From assembly GCA_020355945.1 (NCBI GenBank), contig CP070627.1, positions 7,168,479-7,180,282 on the forward strand: DNA of 11,804 nt, read 5' to 3'. A model generated the notes under the pieces. That model was not told where the DNA came from. It saw only the letters and a program-made list of their open reading frames with translations, and ran no database searches. Positions 1 to 6,279 of the stretch are shown one piece after another (within the stretch, counting starts at the first letter, position 1; each line of letters starts with the position of its first letter). Origin of the DNA: Candidatus Aminicenantota bacterium (GTDB lineage: Bacteria > Acidobacteriota > Aminicenantia > UBA2199). The position numbers were made by a program, and so were the translations under genes.

Positions 1-35
1 AGCCCCTACAATAGAATTGAGATATTGAGAGCATA

Positions 36-90
36 ATTTTCATACGTCTCCGGGCGAGGCCAGCGGCCTCATGAATGGCTCCTATGAAAT
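36..90. repeat. nested inverted repeat near the left edge
   Basis: An outer pair tttcata (38-44) / tatgaaa (83-89) encloses a perfect inner palindrome gaggcc-agc-ggcctc (56-70). It lies just beyond the 3' end of the last glycan gene. No T tract follows on the minus strand, so it does not look like a standard intrinsic terminator. Its outer arm ttcat(ac)gtctc is similar to the ttcatgtctc in the inner arm of the MITE at 5759-5890, which may indicate a related palindromic repeat, but the match is short. Confidence 0.4.
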
Positions 91-116
91 ATATTTTTTT
101 TTGTTTTCTTTGTGGC

Positions 117-656
117 TTAGTGCCTTTGTGGCCTTTTTCTTACCAGTTGCAGGCATATATCATTCAATTTTTGGGCATAAACCCGGGCTTTCTCACTGGC
201 GTTTTGAAAATCCCCTGGTCCTTTTTCCTGTTTTTGCAATTGATCAGCCATTTGCCCATAGTTTTTAACAGCAGGTTCCAGGTCATCGGTTTCATAAACG
301 GCAATGATTTTTTTTTTGGATGCCATGGTTTTACAGAACAACACCTGGTGGTCATCAATATGCTCATGAAACTTTTTTTGCCTGGGCATGACTACAGGGA
401 TTTTTTGATGATAAAGCACCAACATGATACTCCCGGTGCCGCCGTGGGTAATCACTATGTCTGACTCTGCTATCCGGCGCATCATCTCTTCAAAGCGGAT
501 AAAATCCTTATATTCACAGGCTCCGGGTTTGTAAACGGAATAACCGGTTTGAATAAATACATCATCATGGATAATCTTTTGCTCTTTTAAGCGGTCAATT
601 CCTTGCACCAGCCGGTCAAAGGGCTGCTCATGGGTTCCCACGGTAACAAATATCAT
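117..656 (-). CDS. PssE/Alg13-like glycosyltransferase subunit (GT28 C-terminal fold)
   Basis: The 179-residue protein resembles the GT28 C-terminal domain of the Alg13/PssE/EpsF family, the nucleotide-sugar-binding half of a two-part glycosyltransferase. Visible signatures are the N-terminal FVTVGTHEQPFDRLV (residues 3-17) and SDIVITHGGTGSIMLVL (residues 65-81), followed by a PVVMPR loop and EHIDDHQ. These are the usual UDP-sugar-binding loops of the fold. In this family the catalytic subunit is soluble and is held at the membrane by the PssD/Alg14 partner, which is the gene just upstream. The start ATG overlaps the partner's stop in an ATGA (653-656), so the two are probably translationally coupled and made in equal amounts. 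The length matches stand-alone PssE proteins. It is the last visible gene of the glycan block. The exact sugar is not predictable. Confidence 0.88.
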   Translation of the reverse strand: MIFVTVGTHEQPFDRLVQGIDRLKEQKIIHDDVFIQTGYSVYKPGACEYKDFIRFEEMMRRIAESDIVITHGGTGSIMLVLYHQKIPVVMPRQKKFHEHIDDHQVLFCKTMASKKKIIAVYETDDLEPAVKNYGQMADQLQKQEKGPGDFQNASEKARVYAQKLNDICLQLVRKRPQRH

Positions 657-1102
657 AATAATTCCCCTAATATTTTTCCTTTGGGATAAAATTTCTTTTG
701 TTCCTCCCAGTGTAAGATAAAGACATCGGTGATGGGATAGACCAGCCTGCCGGTGAGGGAAGGATTCTCAATCCGTTCGTAGGCTTCGATAAACACCAGC
801 TTTTTCCTGGATAACTTCCCCAGGTAAAAAAAGGGGATCGCTACCCCTGCCCCGGTGGAAATAATCACATCAGGCTTTTCTTTAAAAAGTACCTTCAGGG
901 CCACAAAAAAATTGCGAAATAAATTAAAAAGGTTTCGATTGGTAGGGAAAAAAGCCCAGTAGATTTTTTCATTTTCCAGTAAAGAGATAGCATCTTCTTT
1001 TTTAAAGGTTACCCAAAAACGGTCGTATTGAGCCCAGAAATCTTTGAGCAAATGCAGCAGCAGGAGATGACCTCCACTGGAACAAACCATTCCCAGTTTC
1101 AT
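653..1102 (-). CDS. PssD/Alg14-like glycosyltransferase membrane-anchoring subunit
   Basis: The 149-residue protein resembles the Alg14/PssD/EpsE family. These proteins recruit an Alg13/PssE catalytic subunit to the membrane and contribute part of the acceptor site for adding the second sugar to a polyprenyl-diphosphate-linked sugar. It starts with MKLGMVCSSGGHLLLL, carrying the family's SSGGH motif at residues 8-12, and has the conserved DVIISTGAGVAIPFFYLGK segment around residues 78-96. The GT4 stop codon lies 2 bp upstream and the downstream PssE-like ORF overlaps by 4 bp, so this is a tight operon. In eukaryotic Alg13/Alg14 and bacterial PssD/PssE pairs neither protein works alone; that is family knowledge, not something seen here. 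Confidence 0.87.
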   Translation of the reverse strand: MKLGMVCSSGGHLLLLHLLKDFWAQYDRFWVTFKKEDAISLLENEKIYWAFFPTNRNLFNLFRNFFVALKVLFKEKPDVIISTGAGVAIPFFYLGKLSRKKLVFIEAYERIENPSLTGRLVYPITDVFILHWEEQKKFYPKGKILGELL

Positions 1103-1104
1103 CT

Positions 1105-2322
1105 TTAACCATCCCCTTTTTTTTGTTCGGGATTTGTAACGGGGGATTTTTTTATAAGTCTGGCAAATAACCCTAACAGGTTTTGGTACCCGGTTTCTTT
1201 TGTGTATAACGTTTTTGCACGTTCCAGCGCGTTTTGTTTCATTTTCGCCAGGAGCCGCAAGTCTGCTGTCATTTGTAAAACTTTTTCCTGCAAATGTTTG
1301 GGATTGCCCACTTCAAAAAGAAAACCAGTATTGCCTTCCTGTACCAATTCCCTGGCCCCGCCAATATCCGCTGCCACCACCGGTACACCACAAGCATAAC
1401 TCTCTATAATCGTATAACCAAAAGATTCATAACACTCAGATGGGAAAATAAGAAATAATGCTTTTTTTAACATCTCCGGTTTTAATTTTCCATCAATAAA
1501 CCCCTCGAAACTGACATTCTTCATTTGATGCAAGCGGGCAAATTCGATCAATTCTTCTTCCATAGGGCCCTCCCCCAGGATTTTTAAGAAAAGCTGCGGT
1601 AAGTCTTTAAAAGCCTTTAATAAAGTCAAAAGACCCTTTTCCTTTGACAGACGACCCAGGTAAATAACATAATCCCCGGGTGAATCAACAGACTCCAATG
1701 GAGAGAAATCAAGAAAATTCGGGTGTACCACGATCCTATCCCCTGGAAACCCCGCCTCGACAAACTTTTTTTTGACAAATTGACTGGTAGCCAAAAAAAA
1801 ATCCGCTGATTTGATAACTGTTCTCAACCGGCGGTGGATAAATTCGGAGATGGCAATGCCCATGCTGCTGGAAAAACGCCGCTGATAACACCGATAAATA
1901 ATCCCCGGGAAAAAATTTCCATATTTACAGACCTCGCATACCCTGAAATCATTTCTTAAAAAAAGACCATTCAAACACAAAAATTTATAATTCTCCAATC
2001 GCTTGAGTATGGGAATATTGTTTCGCTTGAGCACCTTTAATAGGGATAAAGAAAGCAAAGGGAATAAATTATGGACCACGGCCAGGTCCGGTTTCTCTTT
2101 TTTTACCAACTTTTCCAACTTTTTGTTCATCGAGGAGGAACGGATCAATCGCAGCGGGATCAGGCATTTTTGAAGAAAGTTGAAGGTGTTAATACTTCGG
2201 CTGTCGTAAAAAAAATGGCTGACCTGGTGGCCTTTGTCGCGCAGGGTTTCTTCCAGGATTTCCACGTACCTGTCTTCCCCCCCCCGGTATCGGTAAAAAT
2301 TATGAATCAACAGGATCTTCAT
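1105..2322 (-). CDS. GT4-family glycosyltransferase with a four-cysteine insert
   Basis: The 405-residue protein is a GT-B, retaining glycosyltransferase of family GT4. The N-terminal acceptor domain begins MKILLIHNFYRYRGGEDRYV, with the GG(E/A)ER-like loop near residues 14-17. The C-terminal nucleotide-sugar domain has YLGRLSKEKGLLTLLKAF (221-238) and the E-x7-E motif ESFGYTIIE (299-307), followed by ACGVPVVAADIGGARELV. An insert in the N-terminal half carries C116, C129, C132 and C145 after the NYKFLCLNGLFLR segment. That spacing suggests a small metal-binding knuckle, and comparable cysteines are familiar in this GT4 subgroup. It lies between the polyprenyl-phosphate sugar transferase and the PssD/PssE pair, fitting a role in extending a lipid-linked glycan. 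Donor and linkage cannot be assigned. The ATG at 2322 is the first in frame and gives a family-typical N-terminus. Confidence 0.9.
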   Translation of the reverse strand: MKILLIHNFYRYRGGEDRYVEILEETLRDKGHQVSHFFYDSRSINTFNFLQKCLIPLRLIRSSSMNKKLEKLVKKEKPDLAVVHNLFPLLSLSLLKVLKRNNIPILKRLENYKFLCLNGLFLRNDFRVCEVCKYGNFFPGIIYRCYQRRFSSSMGIAISEFIHRRLRTVIKSADFFLATSQFVKKKFVEAGFPGDRIVVHPNFLDFSPLESVDSPGDYVIYLGRLSKEKGLLTLLKAFKDLPQLFLKILGEGPMEEELIEFARLHQMKNVSFEGFIDGKLKPEMLKKALFLIFPSECYESFGYTIIESYACGVPVVAADIGGARELVQEGNTGFLFEVGNPKHLQEKVLQMTADLRLLAKMKQNALERAKTLYTKETGYQNLLGLFARLIKKSPVTNPEQKKGDG

Positions 2323-2333
2323 CTTCTCTACTT

Positions 2334-2375
2334 TTCACGCCTCACGTTTCATGTCTCATTTCTCATGTTTCTCAT
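2334..2375. repeat. degenerate heptanucleotide tandem repeat (consensus YTCAYGT)
   Basis: Successive 7-bp units read ttcacgc, ctcacgt, ttcatgt, ctcattt and ctcatgt, then a degenerate ttctcat. The array fills much of the gap between two glycan genes. It has no hairpin potential like a terminator. Similar 7-bp periodic stretches occur elsewhere in the window (2413-2433, 3563-3576, 4550-4570, 9398-9429). Confidence 0.6.
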
Positions 2376-2412
2376 ATATCGTTCCCCGATTTTTTCAGCC
2401 GCTGCTTCCTCC

Positions 2413-2433
2413 AACTAACAGTTACCAATTAAC
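2413..2433. repeat. degenerate 7-bp periodic repeat at the 3' end of the sugar transferase gene
   Basis: Three 7-bp units follow consensus A[AC]C[AC][GA]TT: roughly aacagtt, accaatt and aaccgtt. The third unit overlaps the stop codon of the minus-strand gene ending at 2429. The units are too degenerate to be sure of, but the period matches the other intergenic arrays. Confidence 0.35.
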
Positions 2434-3553
2434 CGTTATTGCTTTTGTTATTTTTGTTATTATTATTTTTTCTCTTAAAGTTAATGTGTATATAATCAAG
2501 GTAGAGCATTAAAAGAAATCCCAGCAGTAAACTGGCGAATAGTCCGATAAAACGTAATGTGCCGCGGAAATAAGAGACCACAATGGAGAGAATTGAGAAA
2601 ATACCGGTCAGCACCAGTAAAATATTGGCTGATTTTTTCTCAGAAAATCCTTTTTTCATTAATCGATGGTGAATATGATCGTTATCGCCTTTTAGGGGAT
2701 TTTTCCTGGAGAATAGTCTCCTGAAGAAGGAGAGAAAAGTATCCATCACCGGTATGGCCAGGAAGATAATAGGAATCATCAAGGCAATTCCCAGCGGGGC
2801 TTTATGAGCGGTTCTCAGGGAAAGAGTAGCCAGGATGGTCCCGGCAAATAAACTGCCGCTGTCCCCCATCAGGATTTTTGAAGGATAAACATTATAAGGC
2901 AAAAAACCGGCAATCCCTCCCAACAGGGCGCTGATGATAATGGCCGGGAATATAAATTTATTCAATACACAAATGATAATAATCGTGACGGAAACAATGG
3001 CAATAACACCCCCAGCCAGGCCATCCAGCCCATCGATCAAATTAATGGCATTGGAAATACCAATGACCCAGAGGATGGTTAAAGGATAAGAAAAAACTCC
3101 TACATTAATGCTGTTTTCCATAAAGGGTAAAGTTACCAGCTCGATTTTAAACTCGATACAAAATAAAATAGTAGCGATAACTAATTCAACAACCAGCTTC
3201 TGATAGGCTTTTAACCCTTTGAAATCATCGTAAAGCCCCAACAAAAAAAAGAAAATCATAGAACAAATATAGAGCATGATTTCAAAGTTGGAATAGTCTA
3301 CAATGATTTGAAAACGGGTATCTTTTAGCAGGTAGATCACAAAAAATAGGATATAAAAGGAGGTGATAAAACCAAAAAAAATACCAATGCCTCCCAGCCG
3401 GGGTCTTGGCTCTTTGGCTATTTTTCGTTTGTTGAACTGGTCGTAAACTTGATACTTTTTAGCAAGTCCCAGCACGATCTTTTGAGAATAAAAGGAACTA
3501 AGAAACCCAATCAGGACAACAAAAATCAACATAATGTAAATTGAATAAATCAT
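2429..3553 (-). CDS. polyprenyl-phosphate sugar-1-phosphate transferase (WecA/TagO/MraY family)
   Basis: The 374-residue multi-pass membrane protein transfers a sugar-1-phosphate (typically GlcNAc-1-P) from its UDP donor to undecaprenyl phosphate on the cytoplasmic face, priming a lipid-linked glycan. Diagnostic motifs appear in family order: PRLGGIGIFFG (51-61), the Mg2+-associated LGLYDD (105-110), NLIDGLDGLAGG (171-182), ILMGDSGSLFAG (227-238) and the C-terminal cytoplasmic DHIHHRL (292-298). About ten hydrophobic segments can be picked out. The HIHHRL form points to the WecA/TagO branch rather than true MraY. An odd feature is the last 15 residues, KRKNNNNKNNKSNNG, a low-complexity Asn/Lys tail encoded by an AT-rich triplet-like run (2432-2476). 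It is probably the initiating enzyme for the glycan built by the flanking glycosyltransferases. Confidence 0.93.
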   Translation of the reverse strand: MIYSIYIMLIFVVLIGFLSSFYSQKIVLGLAKKYQVYDQFNKRKIAKEPRPRLGGIGIFFGFITSFYILFFVIYLLKDTRFQIIVDYSNFEIMLYICSMIFFFLLGLYDDFKGLKAYQKLVVELVIATILFCIEFKIELVTLPFMENSINVGVFSYPLTILWVIGISNAINLIDGLDGLAGGVIAIVSVTIIIICVLNKFIFPAIIISALLGGIAGFLPYNVYPSKILMGDSGSLFAGTILATLSLRTAHKAPLGIALMIPIIFLAIPVMDTFLSFFRRLFSRKNPLKGDNDHIHHRLMKKGFSEKKSANILLVLTGIFSILSIVVSYFRGTLRFIGLFASLLLGFLLMLYLDYIHINFKRKNNNNKNNKSNNG

Positions 3554-3562
3554 GCCACTCTT

Positions 3563-3576
3563 TTAACCATTAACCA
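3563..3576. repeat. two tandem copies of the heptamer ttaacca
   Basis: Two exact 7-bp units, ttaaccattaacca, sit just upstream (in transcription terms) of the sugar-1-phosphate transferase gene. This is a short example of the 7-bp-period spacer repeats seen in other gaps of this window. Two units alone would not be notable. Confidence 0.35.
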
Positions 3577-3670
3577 CTTCGTTTTCAAATTAATATTATA
3601 TAACAAAAAGTATTTAAATTAAAGGGTATTAAACCATGAGTAGCAGTAAAAATCAAGTCTTTTTTCAAAA

Positions 3671-3685
3671 GCGGGCGGCGCCCGC
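3671..3685 (-). terminator. candidate intrinsic terminator or GC-rich palindrome after the GT2 gene
   Basis: The palindrome GCGGGC-GGC-GCCCGC has a perfect 6-bp stem and a 3-nt loop. Read on the minus strand it lies 14 bp beyond the stop of the GT2 gene and is followed by TTTTG and then A-rich DNA. The stem is strong, but the U tract is only four long. It could be an attenuating or partial terminator separating the first two glycan genes from the rest, or an isolated palindromic repeat. Confidence 0.4.
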
Positions 3686-3699
3686 ACCCTAAAAAGGTA

Positions 3700-4533
3700 T
3701 TAATAAAAAGGTTTCTTGACACCGGCAGCAGATATGTTAATCGCTTTTCGTTGGGGGTCAATGAACCATCCCCACTTATTAAAATATTTGACAGCCGAAA
3801 CAATATGGTATCTTAAATGTTTCCAGCGCTTATAAGAGCCTTTATGGTACTGGTGATAAATGGAAACCCCCGGGTAATAAAGGTTTTTGTAATGAGCGTG
3901 AACCCGGCGAGAATAATCTACATCTTCCAGGTACATAAAGAAACGTTCATCAAAAAGTCCTACTTTTTCAAATACCTCGGTCCTCAGCATCATAAAACAG
4001 CCGGATAAATGGGGAACCTCCATTACCCGGTTATAATCCCTGTCCTTGAATTCATAGCGTTCCAGCCGTTTCTTAAAAATCGGCTTGAGGAAGCCCGGGA
4101 TAAATCGCCTGCCGATCAAATCAAAAGGCGTTGGCAGTTGTTTACAGAGGTATTGGAGTTGATTGTCGGGGTAGAGAATTTTAGGCATCAGCAGACCCAC
4201 CTGCGGATGCTCATCCAGGAAAGCGATTAGCTTTTCCAACACATCTTTGCCAAAATAGACATCCGGGTTCATCACCAGGTGATAGTCTGACTTTTTTGAT
4301 ATGGTTTTAATGGCTTTATTATGACCGGCACCGTAACCGATATTTTTGGAATGAGTGAGAGATATCTCGGGAAATTTTGAAGCAATAATATCAGGGGTGC
4401 GGTCCGTGGAAGAATTATCCACCACCATCACATCGTATTCATAAGGCGGTAACGTGGATTGTTCGATACTGGTCAGTGCCTTTTCAATTACATCTTCATT
4501 ATTGAAGGTGACGATTGAAATCGTTAATCTCAT
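3700..4533 (-). CDS. GT2-family glycosyltransferase, WbbL/rhamnosyltransferase-like
   Basis: The 277-residue inverting GT-A enzyme of family GT2 begins MRLTISIVTFNNEDVIEKAL. It has the nucleotide-binding VVDNSSTDRT (37-46), the KNIGYGAGHNKAI segment (63-75), a DXD-equivalent NPDVYF (89-94), SGCFMMLR (177-184) and the probable catalytic-base region FFMYLEDVDYSRR (198-210). This layout, with NxGYGxGxN and EDxDY(S/C)RR, is typical of WbbL-like transferases, which often use dTDP-L-rhamnose and act early on the polyprenyl-PP-GlcNAc acceptor. That substrate is inference from family resemblance. No membrane segment is evident, so it is probably peripheral at the cytoplasmic membrane. It starts 16 bp after the GT4 gene upstream and is followed by a GC-rich hairpin. 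Confidence 0.9.
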   Translation of the reverse strand: MRLTISIVTFNNEDVIEKALTSIEQSTLPPYEYDVMVVDNSSTDRTPDIIASKFPEISLTHSKNIGYGAGHNKAIKTISKKSDYHLVMNPDVYFGKDVLEKLIAFLDEHPQVGLLMPKILYPDNQLQYLCKQLPTPFDLIGRRFIPGFLKPIFKKRLERYEFKDRDYNRVMEVPHLSGCFMMLRTEVFEKVGLFDERFFMYLEDVDYSRRVHAHYKNLYYPGVSIYHQYHKGSYKRWKHLRYHIVSAVKYFNKWGWFIDPQRKAINISAAGVKKPFY

Positions 4534-4549
4534 GGTGTTTCTTCATTCC

Positions 4550-4570
4550 TTAACTGTCAACTGTTGTTAA
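4550..4570. repeat. 7-bp periodic repeat overlapping the 3' end of the GT4 gene
   Basis: Units ttaactg, tcaactg and ttgttaa are in tandem. The array provides the stop codon and the last residues (TTVDS) of the minus-strand GT4 gene, so part of a coding end has been built from repeat-like sequence. Confidence 0.35.
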
Positions 4571-5728
4571 TGATTTGAATAGAGCCAGGGTTTTTTCTGC
4601 CGTACGCTGCCACGAAAACTTCCGGGCCTGGACCAGACCCTGTTTTGACAGCTTCTCATACAGGTTTCGCTGGGATAGTAATTTGAGCATTGCTGCGGAG
4701 ATTTCTTGCCAGTGATGGGGATCGATCAACAAAGCAGCATCTCCGGCAACTTCAGGCAATGATGACACATTCCCGGTGATTACCGGTACCCCGTAAGCCA
4801 TGGCTTCTAAGACAGGTAAACCAAACCCTTCGTAAAACGAAGGGTACACAAACAAAAACGCATGAGCCAATAATGATTGTTTTTCCTCCCCACCCACGTA
4901 ACCGGTAAAAATCACTGATTCTTCCAGGTGGTATTTTTCAACGGTTTTAAATATTTTTTCGTAAAACCACCCTTTTTTGCCGGCAATCACCAGTTTATAA
5001 TGGTCTCTATAATACTTCCCGGTGGTAATGATATGGTAGAAGGCTTCTATAATGTTAGGGATGTTTTTACGCGGTTCCAGGGTACCTATGAAAAGGAAAT
5101 ATTTTCTTTCTTTTAATCCATATTTTTCAAGATATTCCTTTGACCTGTCCGGGGATTGGCTCACATCCACCCCCAGGTGGATTACCTTGACTTTATCGGG
5201 GTTTATATAGGAGAACCGCTTGATTAAATCATTTTTAGTGGATACCGAGATAGAAACGATTTGATGGCTTTTTTTCAGGGAGAGGGGGATGAGGGATTTG
5301 AAATAAAGACGTTTTATTTTTCGATGGAGTCGGGGAAAGAGGTAGAAAGTCATATCAGGTATGGTCACTACTCGTTTGATGCGGGTGAGATAGGGTATGG
5401 TATAGTGAAAGGAATAGATGACATGGATTCCCAGTTTTTTGCATTTCCCGGGCAGCAGCACTTGTTCGAAAAAGAAGCGAAATATTAATTTCCTGAAAAC
5501 CGTGCTCCTGGTTGGGATTAAATGGCATTTTGTGCTGCTGTGTTTGATTAATTCCCGCCATTCTTCATCGTCATCCTGGGCAAAGAAATAGAAATTGAAT
5601 TCGCCGCAGGCATTGTTGAGGCGGACGATTTCCCGTACCAGGTTTACGGCATAGATACCAATACCTGTTTTATCGGCAGGAATTTGAGTTAAGTCTATTG
5701 CTACATTCATTATATTATATTGTAACAT
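4550..5728 (-). CDS. GT4-family glycosyltransferase (mannosyltransferase-like)
   Basis: The 392-residue GT-B glycosyltransferase of family GT4 has an N-terminal domain starting MNVAIDLTQIPADKTGIGIY (from residue 7), the usual glycine-rich acceptor-side loop. The C-terminal domain has FLFIGTLEPRKNIPNIIEAF (211-230), FTGYVGG (274-280) and the E-x7-E motif in FYEGFGLPVLEAMAYGVPVI (298-317), followed by SSLPEVAGDAALLIDP. This is the pattern of mannosyl-/rhamnosyltransferases such as WbaZ/MtfB-like enzymes; the donor sugar is not determinable. It is the promoter-proximal gene of the minus-strand glycan block. The first ATG is at 5728, but the second (5710, residue 7) gives the more family-typical N-terminus. 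Neither has a clear Shine-Dalgarno sequence, so the start is uncertain by 6 residues. A MITE-like element lies 30 bp upstream. Confidence 0.9.
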   Translation of the reverse strand: MLQYNIMNVAIDLTQIPADKTGIGIYAVNLVREIVRLNNACGEFNFYFFAQDDDEEWRELIKHSSTKCHLIPTRSTVFRKLIFRFFFEQVLLPGKCKKLGIHVIYSFHYTIPYLTRIKRVVTIPDMTFYLFPRLHRKIKRLYFKSLIPLSLKKSHQIVSISVSTKNDLIKRFSYINPDKVKVIHLGVDVSQSPDRSKEYLEKYGLKERKYFLFIGTLEPRKNIPNIIEAFYHIITTGKYYRDHYKLVIAGKKGWFYEKIFKTVEKYHLEESVIFTGYVGGEEKQSLLAHAFLFVYPSFYEGFGLPVLEAMAYGVPVITGNVSSLPEVAGDAALLIDPHHWQEISAAMLKLLSQRNLYEKLSKQGLVQARKFSWQRTAEKTLALFKSLTTVDS

Positions 5729-5750
5729 AAAATTGCATAAATGATTACCC

Positions 5751-5898
5751 GGTGAATAGTAACTATTCAGTTTTGGGAAGTAAAATGCAGTTCATGATCG
5801 AATGAGCCTCAGGGAGGTGGCCGAAGGACACCGTACGGGCGAATGAGACATGAACTGCATGATAAATTTTTCCAAAAACTGGATAGTTACGGTGAATA
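5751..5898. mobile_element. 132-bp MITE-like element with 8-bp target-site duplication (IS66-type ends)
   Basis: The element proper is 5759-5890. Its left end gtaactattcagttttgga-type sequence (5759-5779) is matched in inverted orientation by the right end (5870-5890), with two mismatches in the outer 20 bp. Both termini are 5'-GTAA. A second, perfect 12-bp inverted repeat lies inside (atgcagttcatg 5785-5796; catgaactgcat 5849-5860). Exact 8-bp direct repeats ggtgaata flank it (5751-5758 and 5891-5898). GTAA ends and 8-bp duplications are established hallmarks of the IS66 family. The element encodes no protein, so it would need a transposase supplied elsewhere. Internal sequence also contains two direct cgaatgag copies (5799-5806, 5840-5847). 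It lies 30 bp upstream of the first glycan gene, between it and the contractile-tail promoter. Confidence 0.75.
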
Positions 5899-6097
5899 CG
5901 AACCCCATCATTTTAGCAGGTGCTCAAGTTCTTTCTTTTAATGGTCTTAAAATAGTCATCCGAGGAGTCTGAGTAGCTGTAAAGAGAGAGGTTTTGCCAA
6001 TAACAGGTTTCATCGCTTAATTATAGAGTAAGGGCTATTTTATTTCAACGTAAAACATACTTCTTCGGCAAAAGACCCCATTTTCATTGCTGAGGGA
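5899..6097. other. intergenic stretch without a recognisable gene
   Basis: I see no convincing gene here. One minus-strand open stretch (5913-6020, 35 sense codons ending at a TAA) has no start codon and reads like degraded coding sequence, with a YWQNLSLYSYSDSSDDYF segment. It could be a remnant of a gene lost between the two blocks or chance. No Shine-Dalgarno site, tRNA or clear promoter was recognised. The stretch is AT-rich and ends at the first of the three dyads. Confidence 0.4.
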
Positions 6098-6117
6098 CCG
6101 TCATAAAAAAATGACGG
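6098..6117. promoter_or_regulatory. dyad 1: candidate enhancer-binding-protein site
   Basis: The perfect inverted repeat CCGTCAT-N6-ATGACGG has an all-A centre. It is centred about 181 bp upstream of the predicted sigma-54 start site, within the distance range of bacterial enhancer-binding-protein sites. The regulator is unknown. Confidence 0.6.
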
Positions 6118-6120
6118 AAG

Positions 6121-6138
6121 TGTCACAAAAAAATGACG
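6121..6138. promoter_or_regulatory. dyad 2: imperfect copy of the same operator
   Basis: TGTCAC-N6-ATGACG has the same A-rich centre as dyad 1, and its core GTCA...TGAC is retained. Its centre is 22 bp from that of dyad 1, about two helical turns, so two dimers could bind side by side on one DNA face. Confidence 0.55.
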
Positions 6139-6171
6139 CCAAAACGACGGTTATTAAAGCCTTTTCCCTAA

Positions 6172-6193
6172 AGCGTCATAAAACAATGACGCT
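6172..6193. promoter_or_regulatory. dyad 3: perfect copy of the same operator
   Basis: AGCGTCAT-N6-ATGACGCT has an 8-bp perfect arm with centre aaaaca. It lies 53 bp from dyad 2 (about five helical turns) and about 106 bp upstream of the predicted start site. Three copies in less than 100 bp, next to a sigma-54 promoter, suggest an upstream activating array rather than chance palindromes. Confidence 0.6.
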
Positions 6194-6235
6194 GCCATTT
6201 TAGAATTTATTTTTGTAAAATTGGAAATGCTTTAT

Positions 6236-6248
6236 TATCAACGATTTT
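6236..6248 (+). promoter_or_regulatory. possible IHF-type DNA-bending site
   Basis: TATCAA-N4-TTT matches the IHF consensus WATCAA-N4-TTR except for the last base and is preceded by an AT-rich run. It lies between the dyad array and the -24/-12 promoter, where IHF commonly bends sigma-54 promoters. The consensus is loose and AT-rich DNA gives frequent matches, so this is supportive only. Confidence 0.35.
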
Positions 6249-6261
6249 CAAATTACAAAAG

Positions 6262-6279
6262 TTGGCATCATTATTGCAT
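6262..6279 (+). promoter_or_regulatory. sigma-54 (-24/-12) promoter for the contractile-tail operon
   Basis: TTGGCA-N6-TTGCA matches the sigma-54 consensus YTGGCACGRNNNTTGCW. The invariant GG (6264-6265) and GC (6276-6277) have exactly 10 bp between them, and the -12 element is complete. The deviations are CG to TC after TTGGCA. Transcription would start near 6289, giving a leader of about 13 nt that begins at the GGTGGG ribosome-binding site of the gene starting at 6302. Three dyads and an IHF-like site lie upstream in the expected order. Confidence 0.7.

Noticed and set aside
75..464. Plus-strand open frame over the PssE-like gene
   Set aside because: It is antisense to a gene with clear glycosyltransferase motifs and has no family features of its own.
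5709..5740. TATAAT-like boxes as a sigma-70 promoter for the glycan operon
   Set aside because: The boxes (minus strand, 5719-5709) lie inside or at the first codons of the GT4 gene, would start transcription after the start codon, and have no clear -35 partner at good spacing.
5759..5890. The long inverted repeat as a bidirectional transcription terminator
   Set aside because: Its exact 8-bp flanking duplication and GTAA termini fit a transposed element better. A terminator role after insertion is still possible.
6098..6193. Three similar short repeats that could suggest a CRISPR array
   Set aside because: Repeats are about 20 bp, palindromic and irregularly spaced, with no constant spacer length and no cas genes. 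They fit operator dyads better.
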